Part shown: piece after piece, positions 9,804-18,031 of the stretch
Layout: every line of letters starts with the position of its first letter
Numbering within the stretch: position 1 is the first letter of the stretch
From: Candidatus Krumholzibacteriota bacterium
GTDB taxonomy: Bacteria; Krumholzibacteriota; Krumholzibacteriia; LZORAL124-64-63
Direction of reading: 5' to 3'
Assembly: GCA_024277025.1 (NCBI GenBank)
Contig: JAJRWA010000066.1
Coordinates: 1-35,090 of the forward strand
Length of the DNA: 35,090 nt
Position numbers and translations under genes: made by a program
The notes under the pieces: model-generated
Told to the model about the DNA's origin: nothing
Seen by the model: only the letters and a program-made list of their open reading frames with translations
Database searches by the model: none

Positions 9804-10446
9804 CCCCGGCCTCCGGCTTCAGGGGCAGATCACCATGCAATTCCCGGTGAAGTCGAGCCACGATGCTGCGCCACTCCCGATCCACAGTGCGCACCGAAAT
9901 ATCCATGACTGCCGCCGTCTCCTCTCGCGTCAGGCCCGCGAAATAGCGATGCAGAACGATGTCGGCCTTGCGCGGATCGCTGGCCCGCAGACGGTCAAGA
10001 GCCTGATCAATAGCCAGGATTTCGCCGATCTGCAGGTCGACGGCGATCTCCACGTCGTCCACATCCAGGCGCCGTTGCCCGCCGCCGTGCCGGCGGGCGG
10101 CCTTGCGCCGGGCCTGCTCCACCAACAACTGACGCATCGCCTCGGCAGCCGAAGCGAAAAAATGCCCCCGGCCATCCCAGCCCGGATCCTGGTCGCCGAC
10201 CAGACGCAGATAGGCATCGTGCACCAGGGCCGTCGGCTGCAGGGTGTTGCCCGGCGGCAGCTTCGCCATGCGTGAGACGGCCAGCCGGCGCAGCTCCTTG
10301 TAGAGCAGCGGCAGCAGTTCCGCCGCCGGCTTCTTCCGGCCACTGGCCACGGCATCGACTATTTGGGCAATCGTTTCGATGACAGCGGCCGGACCTTTCG
10401 AGGTGGGAACGGGATGGGCACACTTTGGTGAACCGAAGCATAGCAT
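9790..10446 (-). CDS. ECF-type RNA polymerase sigma factor, kinase-linked
   Basis: A 218-residue sigma-70-family factor with only regions 2 and 4. Region 2 spans LLYKELRRLAVSRM, LQPTALVHDAYLRLV and HFFASAAEAMRQLLVEQARRKAARR. Region 4 is ADIVLHRYFAGLTREETAAVMDISVRTVDREWR, an intact helix-turn-helix. This signature is the ECF-like group found beside Ser/Thr kinase genes in planctomycetes, acidobacteria and similar lineages. The ATG at 10446 is the only reasonable start in frame, but the recognisable family sequence begins only at about residue 23 (IETIAQIVDAV), so the exact N-terminus is uncertain. The gene overlaps the kinase gene by 14 bases and lies 83 bases after a secreted-protein gene. 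No anti-sigma factor gene is adjacent; the kinase is the likely regulator. Confidence 0.93.
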   Translation of the reverse strand: MLCFGSPKCAHPVPTSKGPAAVIETIAQIVDAVASGRKKPAAELLPLLYKELRRLAVSRMAKLPPGNTLQPTALVHDAYLRLVGDQDPGWDGRGHFFASAAEAMRQLLVEQARRKAARRHGGGQRRLDVDDVEIAVDLQIGEILAIDQALDRLRASDPRKADIVLHRYFAGLTREETAAVMDISVRTVDREWRSIVARLHRELHGDLPLKPEAGDADT

Positions 10447-10528
10447 GCCCCCGCGTCGGAATCATGGCTTAAGTGGATCATTTTCCTCTGCATTCAACGG
10501 CGCCGCCTGGGACAACGGCCGACTATCG

Positions 10529-11845
10529 CTACCTGACCAACTGCATGGCGCGCACCGCGACCTGCCCAGGTGCCTGGAGCCGGTAGAAATAGGTTCCCGA
10601 GGCGACGGCCCGGCCACCACCATCGCGACCGTCCCACATAACGGACCGCTCGCCTGCAGCCTGGTGTTCGCTGACCAGGGTGCGCACCCGATAGCCGCGC
10701 AGATCCAGGATTTCCAGTCCGATCAATGCCCCACCGGGCGGCACCACGTAGGCAATACGGGTTTGCGGATTGAACGGGTTGGGCTGGTTCTGGGCCAACT
10801 GCAAGCCGACAGCCGCCGACGGTCCGGCCGGTGCCGCGCTTGGCGCTGCCAGCCAGATATCGCCACCCGCTTCGAAGGCCACCAGATTGGCCTCGTTCAT
10901 TTTGCTCTCATGGCCGGAGAACGGCACGATGCCCTGACTGGTCAACTGGGTGAAAGTCGAATCGACCGGATCGAAGTAGTAGATCTCGTCGGCCCAGAAA
11001 CTGATGGCGCCATTGTCGGCCAGACAGTTGCGGTCCACCGAGGCGGTGCTCACCGGAAAGCCGGGCAGAGTCGACAGGTACCAGAAAGTCTCACCGGCCG
11101 CCGTGAAACGCATCACCTCGCCACCGCTGGAAATGGCGATATCGCCCGCGTCGTTGAGCATGGCCGCAGGCAATCCCGTGCCGGGACCGCCGGGCAGGTC
11201 GGTGATGTTGCGGGTGGTGCCGTCACCCAGGTTGTAGACGTAGGTGTCAGGGTCGCCCGTGTAGGCCACCTGGCCGGCGTCGTTGATGCTGCAGTCCCGA
11301 CCACGACTGGGCGCCCCCGGCAAACCGGTCAGCTGGCTGAACTGGCCGGTGGCGTGATCGTAGAGAAAGATGTCGCCGAAATTGAGGTCCCCCGCGTGCA
11401 GAGCCAGCTGGCCGTTGTTGTTCAGGTCGAAGGCCCCGTACAGGCTGTGCAGTCCCGAAACACCGGGGAAACCCGGCCGGGTGGCCAGATCGGTAAAGGT
11501 GGTGTCGGCGGCGTCAAACAGCCAGACGTGGCGGTCCGCAGGGTCGATGAAGGCCAAGTCACCACTGTCGCTGAGGCGGGGATGCCAGCCCCGTCCCGGC
11601 GCCCCGGCCAGGGTCATGATATTCGTCACCGGACCGCCGGCGTGGCCGCGGACGTAGACCGAATCATTGGCGACAAAAGCAACATCACCCCAGCGATTGA
11701 TGTCCGGCATCGACCCCTGGCCCGGGCCCGCCGGACCATCGGTGAGATTGGTGAATGAAAAGCCGGCGGCGGCGGACGTTCCGGCCGCAGACAGCAAGAC
11801 GGCCAGACAGACAATCATGGCGAGTTGTTTCGGCAGGGCGCGCAT
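10529..11845 (-). CDS. Secreted beta-propeller repeat protein with FlgD-like C-terminal sorting domain
   Basis: A 438-residue exported protein. The chosen ATG is preceded by AGAGGA and followed directly by a good signal peptide (MRALPKQLAMIVCLAVLLSA, cleavage near TSAAA). The frame also extends 22 codons further upstream, but that part is not signal-like. Residues 30-340 hold about six repeats of roughly 48-50 residues, each with an N-D/N-x-G-x-A core (INRWGDVAF, LSDSGDLAF, LNNNGQLAL, INDAGQVAY, LNDAGDIAI, LADNGAISF) followed by a V/Y strand, a D-x-T turn and L-T-x-L-P-G. This is typical of TolB/Kelch-like propellers. The last 85 residues (NQPNPFNPQTRIAYVVPPGG to AMQLVR) form the FlgD-like beta-sandwich used as a C-terminal export tag in this type of bacterium. 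Function is otherwise unknown. It may share a transcript with the sigma-kinase genes downstream. Confidence 0.85.
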   Translation of the reverse strand: MRALPKQLAMIVCLAVLLSAAGTSAAAGFSFTNLTDGPAGPGQGSMPDINRWGDVAFVANDSVYVRGHAGGPVTNIMTLAGAPGRGWHPRLSDSGDLAFIDPADRHVWLFDAADTTFTDLATRPGFPGVSGLHSLYGAFDLNNNGQLALHAGDLNFGDIFLYDHATGQFSQLTGLPGAPSRGRDCSINDAGQVAYTGDPDTYVYNLGDGTTRNITDLPGGPGTGLPAAMLNDAGDIAISSGGEVMRFTAAGETFWYLSTLPGFPVSTASVDRNCLADNGAISFWADEIYYFDPVDSTFTQLTSQGIVPFSGHESKMNEANLVAFEAGGDIWLAAPSAAPAGPSAAVGLQLAQNQPNPFNPQTRIAYVVPPGGALIGLEILDLRGYRVRTLVSEHQAAGERSVMWDGRDGGGRAVASGTYFYRLQAPGQVAVRAMQLVR

Positions 11846-11984
11846 GGTGGATCCTCTCGACGGGGCAGGCGGCAAGGCGATTGACCGACAGCAGCAAGTC
11901 ATGGGCCACAAACCGGTCGTCTGTGTCGTGGTGCATACTCACCGGCAGCGGTCCATCGCGCCCCGGGACCTGCGCCTGGTCGTG

Positions 11985-12021
11985 AAAAAAGAGAGCCGGG
12001 TGATGTTCCCGGCCCTCTTTT
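11985..12021 (-). terminator. Rho-independent terminator of the DNRLRE lipoprotein gene
   Basis: On the minus strand a ten-pair GC-rich stem with one mismatch (GAGGGCCGGG pairing with CCCGGCTCTC, seven-base loop) is followed by a T run. It begins about 21 bases after the lipoprotein stop codon and separates that gene from the propeller gene downstream. Confidence 0.78.
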
Positions 12022-12042
12022 GCTGCGTGTACCGCGCAGGAC

Positions 12043-13557
12043 CTACTGGAACTCCAGCACCAACCGCGGCCCGGGCTGCACGCGGTCGTCGGTGTACCCG
12101 CGCAACAGCCCATCGCGCGAGCCGAGCCAGATCTGCCGGAAGATGCCGCCGGTGGTCGTGTCCCGAATCACCAGGCCGCGATTGGGCAGCCCACCACTCA
12201 GCCAGGCATTGACCAACCGGGTCACATCCCAGCTGATCACGTCACCGGCGAGGTGCTCATTCTGCACAACCAGGGTGTGGGCAAAGGCATCGGGCATGAA
12301 GCCAGGCTGGGTCTGATTGTTGGCGTCACCGCCATCCTCGGCTCCGATCCAGGCCACGCCGCCGGCCGCATCGACCCACTCCACACCTGGGGGCAACGGT
12401 GTGATCTCGCTGCCGTTGCCCTCGATCCAGGGCATTATGGGCGGCAACGGGAAGAAATCCGCCACGGCATACACCCCCAGGTCATAGGTCTGGTCGAAGC
12501 CGTCGCGGAAGGCGGCGAGCGACATTTCCAGGCGGGCCGAAATGACCGGACGCTGGATGATCTGCAGGTCGAACCGCACCAGGCTGCGGATCGCGTCGGC
12601 CTCGCCGTTCGGGTTGCGGCTGGTGCCGACACCCAGGAACGGGTCGGCACCATAGTTGTCGTTCTCGCGCGCCGCCAGATCACTGCGCACAGTCGCGTCA
12701 GCGGTGGCCTCCAACACGAGGGACGGGACCGAATCGACCGCGACACCGAAATCAGCCTCGTCAAAACTGCCCACGCCGTCGGTGGTCTCCGTCAGCAGAA
12801 TCTGCAGCTCCGGCGTGGTCCGCCTGATATCGGGCCGGGGCGCCGGATGCACGCCATACAGGCCGGAGGACAGGCCAGTGAAGGCATAGCTGCCGTCCGG
12901 CGCCGTCAGAACCACGTCAAACATCCCGCCGCCGGGCACACCCGGTGTCTCATCGGACAGAGCCACCGGTATCCCGCCCAGGCCGACCTCGTCATCGTTC
13001 CACTCGCCGTCCTCGTTGATGTCGTGCCAGACGTGCCCGCTGATCACACCGCTGTCGGTGCCGAAGCCAAGCCCGATTTCCGCCACGAAGGCGATGCTGA
13101 CACCGTCGTCCACCACGAACGAAACGGTCAGCGGCAGGCTGGTCTCGCCCGGCGTCCACATGCCGTCGTCATTGGTAAACTCGAACGTGAAAGTCGGTTC
13201 GCTGTTGGCCGGATCAATGATCGTGACCCCGTCCGGCAGCAGTTTCAGGAAGGTGATGGTCACCGGCTCCGGTTGGACCATGGGGCTGGCGTTGGTGACG
13301 GTCAGATCAACAACCAGGGCGCCGAAGCCGTCGTCATAGTGCAGATTGTCACCGCGCAGAATGAACGGGCCGTCCACCGGGTCGCCCGGATGGCTGGCCT
13401 GATCGACCACGTAACTGAAGGGACCCAGGTCGTTGTCCACGACACCGTTGATCGCCGCCCCGTCAGCGGCCTGCGGCGTGGCTGGATCATCGCTGCACCC
13501 CGTGACTGCGCCCAGCAACGCCAACACAAAAATGCAGATGGTGAACAAACGATTCAT
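12043..13557 (-). CDS. Lipoprotein with SdrD/CnaB-like domain and DNRLRE (CBM96-like) domain
   Basis: A 504-residue exported lipoprotein; the signal ends in the lipobox GAVTGC (Cys21). Residues 30-165 form an unclassified beta-rich region. About 170-285 carry a prealbumin-like SdrD_B/CnaB fold (SGHVWHDINEDGEWNDDEVG, PDGSYAFTGLSSGLYGV), a structural domain of large surface proteins. Residues 290-504 look like the DNRLRE/CBM96 module: ADATVRSDLAARENDNYG at the start, SLVRFDL, ARLEMSLAAF, WDVTRLVNAWLSG and GLVIRDTTTGG. That module is common in secreted adhesins and polysaccharide-associated proteins. No catalytic motif is seen. It has its own terminator, so it is probably monocistronic. Confidence 0.85.
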   Translation of the reverse strand: MNRLFTICIFVLALLGAVTGCSDDPATPQAADGAAINGVVDNDLGPFSYVVDQASHPGDPVDGPFILRGDNLHYDDGFGALVVDLTVTNASPMVQPEPVTITFLKLLPDGVTIIDPANSEPTFTFEFTNDDGMWTPGETSLPLTVSFVVDDGVSIAFVAEIGLGFGTDSGVISGHVWHDINEDGEWNDDEVGLGGIPVALSDETPGVPGGGMFDVVLTAPDGSYAFTGLSSGLYGVHPAPRPDIRRTTPELQILLTETTDGVGSFDEADFGVAVDSVPSLVLEATADATVRSDLAARENDNYGADPFLGVGTSRNPNGEADAIRSLVRFDLQIIQRPVISARLEMSLAAFRDGFDQTYDLGVYAVADFFPLPPIMPWIEGNGSEITPLPPGVEWVDAAGGVAWIGAEDGGDANNQTQPGFMPDAFAHTLVVQNEHLAGDVISWDVTRLVNAWLSGGLPNRGLVIRDTTTGGIFRQIWLGSRDGLLRGYTDDRVQPGPRLVLEFQ

Positions 13558-13669
13558 GACTCAACCCCCCGCTTGGACCGACCCGATACGAAATCCCTGA
13601 TGCTTTGCATATCGTACTGCAATCCGACTAAAACATCAACAAAATGGGCCGAATCGCGGCGACGGATCA

Positions 13670-14860
13670 TCAGGTTGCCGGCGATTCCGTGGTCGCAGTT
13701 CCAAAGAACGATCGCGTCCCCAAACAGATCTTCACCAGCAGCAGCATAAGCGGCACCTCGATCAGCACGCCGACGACGGTGGCCAGGGCTGCGCCCGAAC
13801 TGAGTCCAAACAACATCACCGCCGTGGCGATCGCCACCTCGAAGTGGTTTGAGGCGCCGATCAACGCGGCCGGCGCCGCGTCGGCGTAGCTCAGTTTCAA
13901 CACCCGCGCCAGACCATAGCCCAGACCAAAGATCAGCAGCGTCTGTATGGCCAGTGGCACGGCGATCCAGACAATGGTCAGCGGGTTGGCCAGGATCACT
14001 TCGCCCTTGAACGAGAACAGCAGCACCAGCGTCGCGAGCAGCGCCACGATCGTCACCGGGGTCAGGAATTTCAGGAAGCTGTCTTCGAACCACGCGCGGC
14101 CGCGGGCGGCGATCAGCCACCGGCGCGACAGGAATCCGGCCACCAGCGGCACCGCCACATAGGCCGTGATCGAAAGCAGCAGCGCCTGCCACGGCACCGG
14201 CAGCCGCCCCACCCCCAGCAGAAAGCCACCCAGCACGCCGTACAGCACCAGCATCGTCAGCGAGTTGATCGCCACCATGACCAGGGTCAGGCCGTCGTTG
14301 CCCCGCGCCAGATAACCCCAGACCAGCACCATGGCCGTGCACGGTGCGATCCCCAGCAGGATGCAGCCGGCCAGGTAGCTGCGCCAAAGGGGAATCTGCA
14401 CCATCTTGACGCCCTCGCTGAGGACAACCTGCCCCGCGCCGTGGGTGGCGCCCACCGGCAAGTCCAGGCCGAGCGGCATCTTGACCAGGTCCACGGCATC
14501 CGGCCCGATGAAACCGCGGAACAGCACGCCCAGGAAGACCGAAGCCAGGGCGTACATGGTGAACGGCTTGACCAGCCAGTTGATGACCAGGGTCAGGAAG
14601 ATAGGCTTGCCGTTGCGTCCGGCCTGCACCACACGCGTGAAGTCGATCTTGACCATGATCGGGTACATCATGAAGAACAGGCAGACCGCGATGGGGATCG
14701 AGACCACGGGTGCGCCGTTCAGGTTGATGGACATGGCGTCCAGGCTGCGGGCCAGGCCGGGCGCCAGTCGGCCGAGCAGAATCCCGGCGACGATGCACAG
14801 GCCGACCCAGACGGTGAGGTAACGCTCGAAGACGCTGGTCATGGTGCGGTCGTTGTTCAT
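13670..14860 (-). CDS. acr3: Arsenite efflux permease, ACR3 family
   Basis: A 396-residue inner-membrane protein with about ten hydrophobic helices. It extrudes arsenite (and in some members antimonite) using the proton gradient. Diagnostic sequence is [21 protein letters not shown], whose Cys174 is the essential thiolate of the ACR3 family, with [14 protein letters not shown] near the C-terminus carrying the conserved Glu. The loop before the Cys helix (about residues 118-158, rich in Gly and Val) looks longer than in compact members. The gene starts 10 bases after arsR ends, with AAGGAG between them, so the two are one operon. No arsenate reductase (arsC) or arsM gene is nearby, so arsenate reduction would need a distant gene. 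Confidence 0.94.
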   Translation of the reverse strand: MNNDRTMTSVFERYLTVWVGLCIVAGILLGRLAPGLARSLDAMSINLNGAPVVSIPIAVCLFFMMYPIMVKIDFTRVVQAGRNGKPIFLTLVINWLVKPFTMYALASVFLGVLFRGFIGPDAVDLVKMPLGLDLPVGATHGAGQVVLSEGVKMVQIPLWRSYLAGCILLGIAPCTAMVLVWGYLARGNDGLTLVMVAINSLTMLVLYGVLGGFLLGVGRLPVPWQALLLSITAYVAVPLVAGFLSRRWLIAARGRAWFEDSFLKFLTPVTIVALLATLVLLFSFKGEVILANPLTIVWIAVPLAIQTLLIFGLGYGLARVLKLSYADAAPAALIGASNHFEVAIATAVMLFGLSSGAALATVVGVLIEVPLMLLLVKICLGTRSFFGTATTESPAT

Positions 14861-14870
14861 GTCGGCTCCT

Positions 14871-15230
14871 TCAGTCGCGGCGACTGAGGCAAAGGGCCTG
14901 AGGGGTGACGGCCAGGATCTCAGCGAGACGCATCTGGTCTGCGGGCCAATCGGGTCCGGCCCGGAAGGCCGTCAGCACAGGATCGACAATGGCCGCAGCT
15001 TCTGGCGGATCGGACGCCCGACTGAAGTGCATCCAGCGACCGGCGCGGCGGCGCCTGAGCACGCCGGTCTTGACCAGCAGCGACAAGTGCTGGGAACAGG
15101 TGGCGCCAGTCACGCCCAGCAATTCGGTCAGCTGACAGGCGCACAGCTCGCCATGGGTGTCAATCGCCGCCAGCAGACGCAGGCGGTTGGGGTCGGCGAG
15201 AGACTTCAGGAGTGTCGTCAAATAGCTCAT
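14871..15230 (-). CDS. arsR: ArsR-family arsenic-responsive repressor
   Basis: A 119-residue winged-helix repressor. The helix-turn-helix is in [36 protein letters not shown]. The sensing site ELCACQL holds Cys30 and Cys32, the CxC of the arsenite-binding motif ELCVCDL seen in classical ArsR proteins. A third Cys45 lies in the recognition helix. Arsenite binding releases the protein from DNA in this family. It is the first gene of arsR-acr3 and is autoregulated in all likelihood, because a near-consensus promoter and a perfect operator-like palindrome lie 29-71 bases upstream of the start codon. Confidence 0.93.
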   Translation of the reverse strand: MSYLTTLLKSLADPNRLRLLAAIDTHGELCACQLTELLGVTGATCSQHLSLLVKTGVLRRRRAGRWMHFSRASDPPEAAAIVDPVLTAFRAGPDWPADQMRLAEILAVTPQALCLSRRD

Positions 15231-15258
15231 ACCGACTCGCGGGTGGCGGTTCTTTCAT

Positions 15259-15274
15259 TTAGGTAACTACCTAA
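15259..15274. promoter_or_regulatory. arsR operator: Putative ArsR operator palindrome
   Basis: A perfect 7-2-7 palindrome, TTAGGTA-AC-TACCTAA, adjoins the -10 box of the arsR promoter and would cover the transcription start. Bound ArsR would block the polymerase. Assignment rests on position and symmetry. Confidence 0.75.
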
Positions 15275-15301
15275 TTATAGAAACCAATCACAGTCTGTCC
15301 A
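15274..15301 (-). promoter_or_regulatory. Sigma-70-type promoter of arsR-acr3
   Basis: On the minus strand TGGACA is followed after 16 bases by a perfect TATAAT. Transcription would start near 15267, inside the operator palindrome, about 37 bases before the arsR ATG. Confidence 0.7.
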
Positions 15302-15308
15302 GCGTATT

Positions 15309-15338
15309 CAGGGCCGCTCCCCCCGGGAAGCGACCCTG
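15309..15338 (-). terminator. Hairpin after the multihaem cytochrome gene (candidate terminator)
   Basis: CAGGGCCGCT pairs with AGCGACCCTG with one wobble position, about 25 bases beyond the cytochrome stop codon. No T run follows, so it may be only a Rho-assisted end or an RNA-stabilising hairpin. It also separates the cytochrome gene from the arsR promoter. Confidence 0.35.
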
Positions 15339-15362
15339 CTCTGCACCAACTATTCCTGGCGT

Positions 15363-16835
15363 CTAACGAGTCGCCAGAATCTCCAGCGCCTGCTCGTTGG
15401 CGTCGGCCAACAGCGCCATCAGATAGTCGTGATTGTGGAACCCTCCACTCTCATCGCCCAGGGCGAATTCCAGATTGTGCTGCGCTCGATCCAGCTTCTC
15501 GAGCAGCGCCGGATCAACCACACAAGCCAACGCCGTGGCCGCCGCCTCGACGTTTGCCGTCGTGGTGGCCGCCAGGTTGGCGTAGGCCGTCTGGAAGCCC
15601 TGGATCGTCGCCGCCGCGTCGGCGCCCGGGTGGCAGCGCTCACAGGATACCGTGCTGCCACCGGCCTCCGGCACGGTGACTTCGAAACTGTGTCCGTGCT
15701 GCATGGACGAGTTGCTGCCCTCCGTCTCGTCCGCGTACATGTGACATCCCACGCACGACACACTGCCCATGAGCTGATCGTCGGCCACGCCGATGCCACC
15801 GGTACCCGACCGCACGTCATAGCTCAGGTGGTCGGTGCCGGCGAACCGCAGGCTGCCATGGCACTGCCCGCACAGGTCGTCGGCCACGGCCATCGGCTCG
15901 TACTGTCTGGTCGAGGAGTTGAAATAGGCCGGAACGTCCGGGTGGTGGGGATCGTGGCAGGAGGCGCAGTCCACATCCGGCCACAGGTCGGTGTTCAGGG
16001 GCGCGGTGCCGGCGGTGAACGTTCCGCCAGCGGTGGAGAAGAAGAACTCCAGGGCCTGTTCCTCGCTCATGCCTCCATCGGCCAGGACGGCGGTCGGGGC
16101 ATGGCAGGCGACACAATTCTCGGGATCCCCGCCGGTAACCACCTCATGGGGAGTTTCGCCGTCCCGTTCGGCCGCCAATTCGTCGGCGACATCCTGCTGG
16201 TTGTCCCCGTGACCGGTCGCGGCCCACGCGTCGAACGTGCGGTGATCCGTCCCGCCAAAACGCAGACTGCCGTGGCACTGGCCGCAAAGGCGGCTGACCT
16301 GGTCCAGCGGAATATACTGGGCGGTACTGGAATCGAAGATGGCCAAATGGGGGCCCGTTCCCGGATGGTTCTCCGGGGTGTCATGACAGGCTTCACAAGC
16401 AACATGGGGCCATTGATCCACGTTCAGGGCCTCGGCCTGACCGGTGAACTTCCCGTCCACCGTGGAGAAGAAGTGCAGCATGGCCTCGACCTCGGTTTGG
16501 CCGCCGGCCGCCAGCACCGCCGTGGCACCGTGGCAGGCGATGCAGTTCTCGGCGTCAGCGCCATGCAGGACTTCTTCCGGGGTCTGACCGACGCGGTCCG
16601 CGGCGAGTTCCGCCGCCACATCCAGTTGGGTCACCAGGTGAAGACTTCCCTCCCGGATGGCCGCTTGGGTCACGTGGCAGTCGCCACACGATTTCTCCGC
16701 GACATTGGGCGGCGGGGTGACCGGATCGTCATCGCTGGAACACCCCCCAACCAGGGTCAGACAAAGGATCGATACCACACTCAACAGACAGGCCCGCAGC
16801 GCGGACCAGGACTTCAAACGGAATTTCAAGAACAT
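15363..16835 (-). CDS. Nine-haem c-type cytochrome lipoprotein
   Basis: A 490-residue exported electron-transfer protein. The ATG chosen has AGGAGG seven bases upstream and leads into a signal ending in the lipobox LTLVGGC; the frame extends 31 codons further upstream without signal features. Nine CXXCH haem sites are visible: CGDCH, CIACH, CEACH, CGQCH, CVACH, CASCH, CGQCH, CVGCH and CERCH. Haems 2-4 and 5-7 lie in two tandem copies of one module of roughly 130 residues. The C-terminal 90 residues are helical and include GGFHNHDYLMALL, resembling the helix-bundle end of NrfA/hydroxylamine-oxidoreductase-type multihaem cytochromes. A CXXCK active-site haem is absent, so nitrite reduction is not indicated. 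It may carry electrons across the periplasm or at the outer membrane; the partner is unknown. It stands alone, divergent from merR. Confidence 0.9.
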   Translation of the reverse strand: MFLKFRLKSWSALRACLLSVVSILCLTLVGGCSSDDDPVTPPPNVAEKSCGDCHVTQAAIREGSLHLVTQLDVAAELAADRVGQTPEEVLHGADAENCIACHGATAVLAAGGQTEVEAMLHFFSTVDGKFTGQAEALNVDQWPHVACEACHDTPENHPGTGPHLAIFDSSTAQYIPLDQVSRLCGQCHGSLRFGGTDHRTFDAWAATGHGDNQQDVADELAAERDGETPHEVVTGGDPENCVACHAPTAVLADGGMSEEQALEFFFSTAGGTFTAGTAPLNTDLWPDVDCASCHDPHHPDVPAYFNSSTRQYEPMAVADDLCGQCHGSLRFAGTDHLSYDVRSGTGGIGVADDQLMGSVSCVGCHMYADETEGSNSSMQHGHSFEVTVPEAGGSTVSCERCHPGADAAATIQGFQTAYANLAATTTANVEAAATALACVVDPALLEKLDRAQHNLEFALGDESGGFHNHDYLMALLADANEQALEILATR

Positions 16836-16944
16836 CTTGAACCTCCTCTTTGAATGTCGTCGGCGGTGGAGGTTGGTCCCAGGGAAGGCAGGGACGCGGG
16901 CATCGCGACAGGCAATCGTGAAAGACACCAGAGCTGCTGTTTTT

Positions 16945-16972
16945 TATATAACAACCTCACGACATCCTGCAA
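16945..16972 (-). promoter_or_regulatory. Putative promoter of the cytochrome gene
   Basis: TTGCAG and TATATA on the minus strand, 16 bases apart, lie about 110 bases upstream of the cytochrome ATG in an AT-rich stretch of the divergent region. Moderate match only. Confidence 0.4.
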
Positions 16973-17048
16973 GTGATTTTTCAAGAAAGCTCACGCCGTG
17001 CCGGGGCGAGAAAAACGGTCATCTGTCGAAAATAGTGGGATTCAGCCC

Positions 17049-17079
17049 TTGCCCTATACCGTGGTATAGGGTGTATGTG
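17049..17079 (+). promoter_or_regulatory. MerR-type promoter with 19-base spacer and operator dyad
   Basis: TTGCCC (17049-17054) and TATGTG (17074-17079) are separated by exactly 19 bases, the over-long spacer typical of MerR-activated promoters. Most of the spacer is a perfect 9-2-9 palindrome, CCCTATACC-GT-GGTATAGGG (17052-17071). Transcription would start about 15 bases before the merR ATG, so the regulator controls its own operon. Confidence 0.85.
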
Positions 17080-17099
17080 TGTACTTGAGGAGGTTGATC

Positions 17100-17525
17100 A
17101 TGAACGACCAGACAGTGCCCATCGGCGCGGCCGCCGGCCAGGCCGGAGTCAACATACAGACCCTGCACTACTACGAACGGCGGGGATTGCTCAAGCCATC
17201 CCGCACCGCAGCCAACTACCGGGTCTACACCCCGGAAGCGATCCAGCGCGTGCGCTTCATCAAGCGGTCCCAGGAGCTGGGGTTCTCCCTGGCCGAGATC
17301 AAGGAACTGCTCGAGCTGCGCACCGATTCGTCAGCCACCTGCGCGGACGTTCGCGAACACGCGGCCGAGAAGATTGCCGACATCAAACAAAAGATTCAGT
17401 CGCTCGAAGCCATGCTTGAAACCCTGGAACGACTGACGGCGGCCTGCGCCGGCCGGGGCGCCGTCAGCACGTGCTCGATCCTGGAGAGCCTCGATGAGAC
17501 AGGAGACCGCCATGTTACCAAATAG
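17100..17525 (+). CDS. merR: MerR-family metal-responsive regulator with mercury-type cysteine triad
   Basis: A 141-residue activator/repressor that would twist the promoter just upstream. The N-terminal winged helix contains AGVNIQTLHYYERRGLLKPSRTAANYRVY; a long dimerisation helix follows. Metal-site cysteines are Cys81 (SSATCADV), Cys116 (AACAGRG) and Cys125 (VSTCSIL). They match the spacing of Cys82, Cys117 and Cys126 of Tn501 MerR, which hold Hg(II) in a trigonal site across the dimer. The chosen ATG has GAGGAGG about six bases upstream; an earlier in-frame ATG seven codons before lies over the predicted transcription start and is unlikely. The gene overlaps the HMA gene by 14 bases. Hg(II) is the likely effector by residue pattern. 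Confidence 0.9.
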   Translation: MNDQTVPIGAAAGQAGVNIQTLHYYERRGLLKPSRTAANYRVYTPEAIQRVRFIKRSQELGFSLAEIKELLELRTDSSATCADVREHAAEKIADIKQKIQSLEAMLETLERLTAACAGRGAVSTCSILESLDETGDRHVTK

Positions 17526-18030
17526 AATCACCATCACCCTGCTGGCAGCCCTGCTGTCAGCGACGCCGGCAGCAGGCCAACTGGTTGACCTGACGGTCCG
17601 GGTGGACGGCCTGACCTGCATGTTCTGCGCCTTCAGTCTGGAAAAGAGTCTCAAGAGCCTGGACGGCGTGGGCGAAGTGGCCATCGACATCGAGACCGGC
17701 ACTGCGGTGCTGACACCCACTGACCAGGCGACAATCGCCGCGACGGCCGTCCCCGGCGCGGTCGACAACGCGGGCTTCACTCCGCGTGGGGTCCGGGTGC
17801 GGGCCAGTGGTCGGATCGAGTTCCAGGACAGTCAGGCCTCACTGGTGGACTCGGCGGGCCAGGCGCTCTTCCGGCTGGCGGCGAACGAGGTACTGGCGGG
17901 TATCAAACCCGGTGACGAGACGATCTACGCGATCACCGGCGACATCGTGCCCCCGGCTGCGGATCTGCCGCCCGGCACGCTGCCGAAACTGGCCCTGACC
18001 GCTGCCGAAGCAACGACAGGAAAAAGCTGA
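17512..18030 (+). CDS. Exported heavy-metal-associated (HMA, MerP-like) protein
   Basis: A 172-residue protein with a signal peptide (about residues 1-22, ending TPAAG). A ferredoxin-like HMA domain (about 23-90) has the metal pair Cys36/Cys39 in GLTCMFCAFSLEKSL. This resembles MerP and copper chaperones, though MerP is only about 90 residues long. The additional C-terminal 80 residues (GVRVRASGRIEFQDSQASLVDSAGQ and following) look like a small beta domain of unknown role. The start at 17512 has GGAG about seven bases upstream; an ATG six codons earlier is in frame but less well placed. It overlaps merR and lies one base before the beta-barrel gene, so all three form one operon. Likely role: binding Hg(II) or another soft metal in the periplasm. 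Confidence 0.85.
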   Translation: MLPNRITITLLAALLSATPAAGQLVDLTVRVDGLTCMFCAFSLEKSLKSLDGVGEVAIDIETGTAVLTPTDQATIAATAVPGAVDNAGFTPRGVRVRASGRIEFQDSQASLVDSAGQALFRLAANEVLAGIKPGDETIYAITGDIVPPAADLPPGTLPKLALTAAEATTGKS

Positions 18031-18031
18031 A

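Noticed and set aside
13554..14798. Long minus-strand frame overlapping acr3
   Set aside because: The other frame encodes the membrane helices and catalytic Cys of ACR3 and follows arsR with a ribosome site. This one is Arg/Gly-rich noise.
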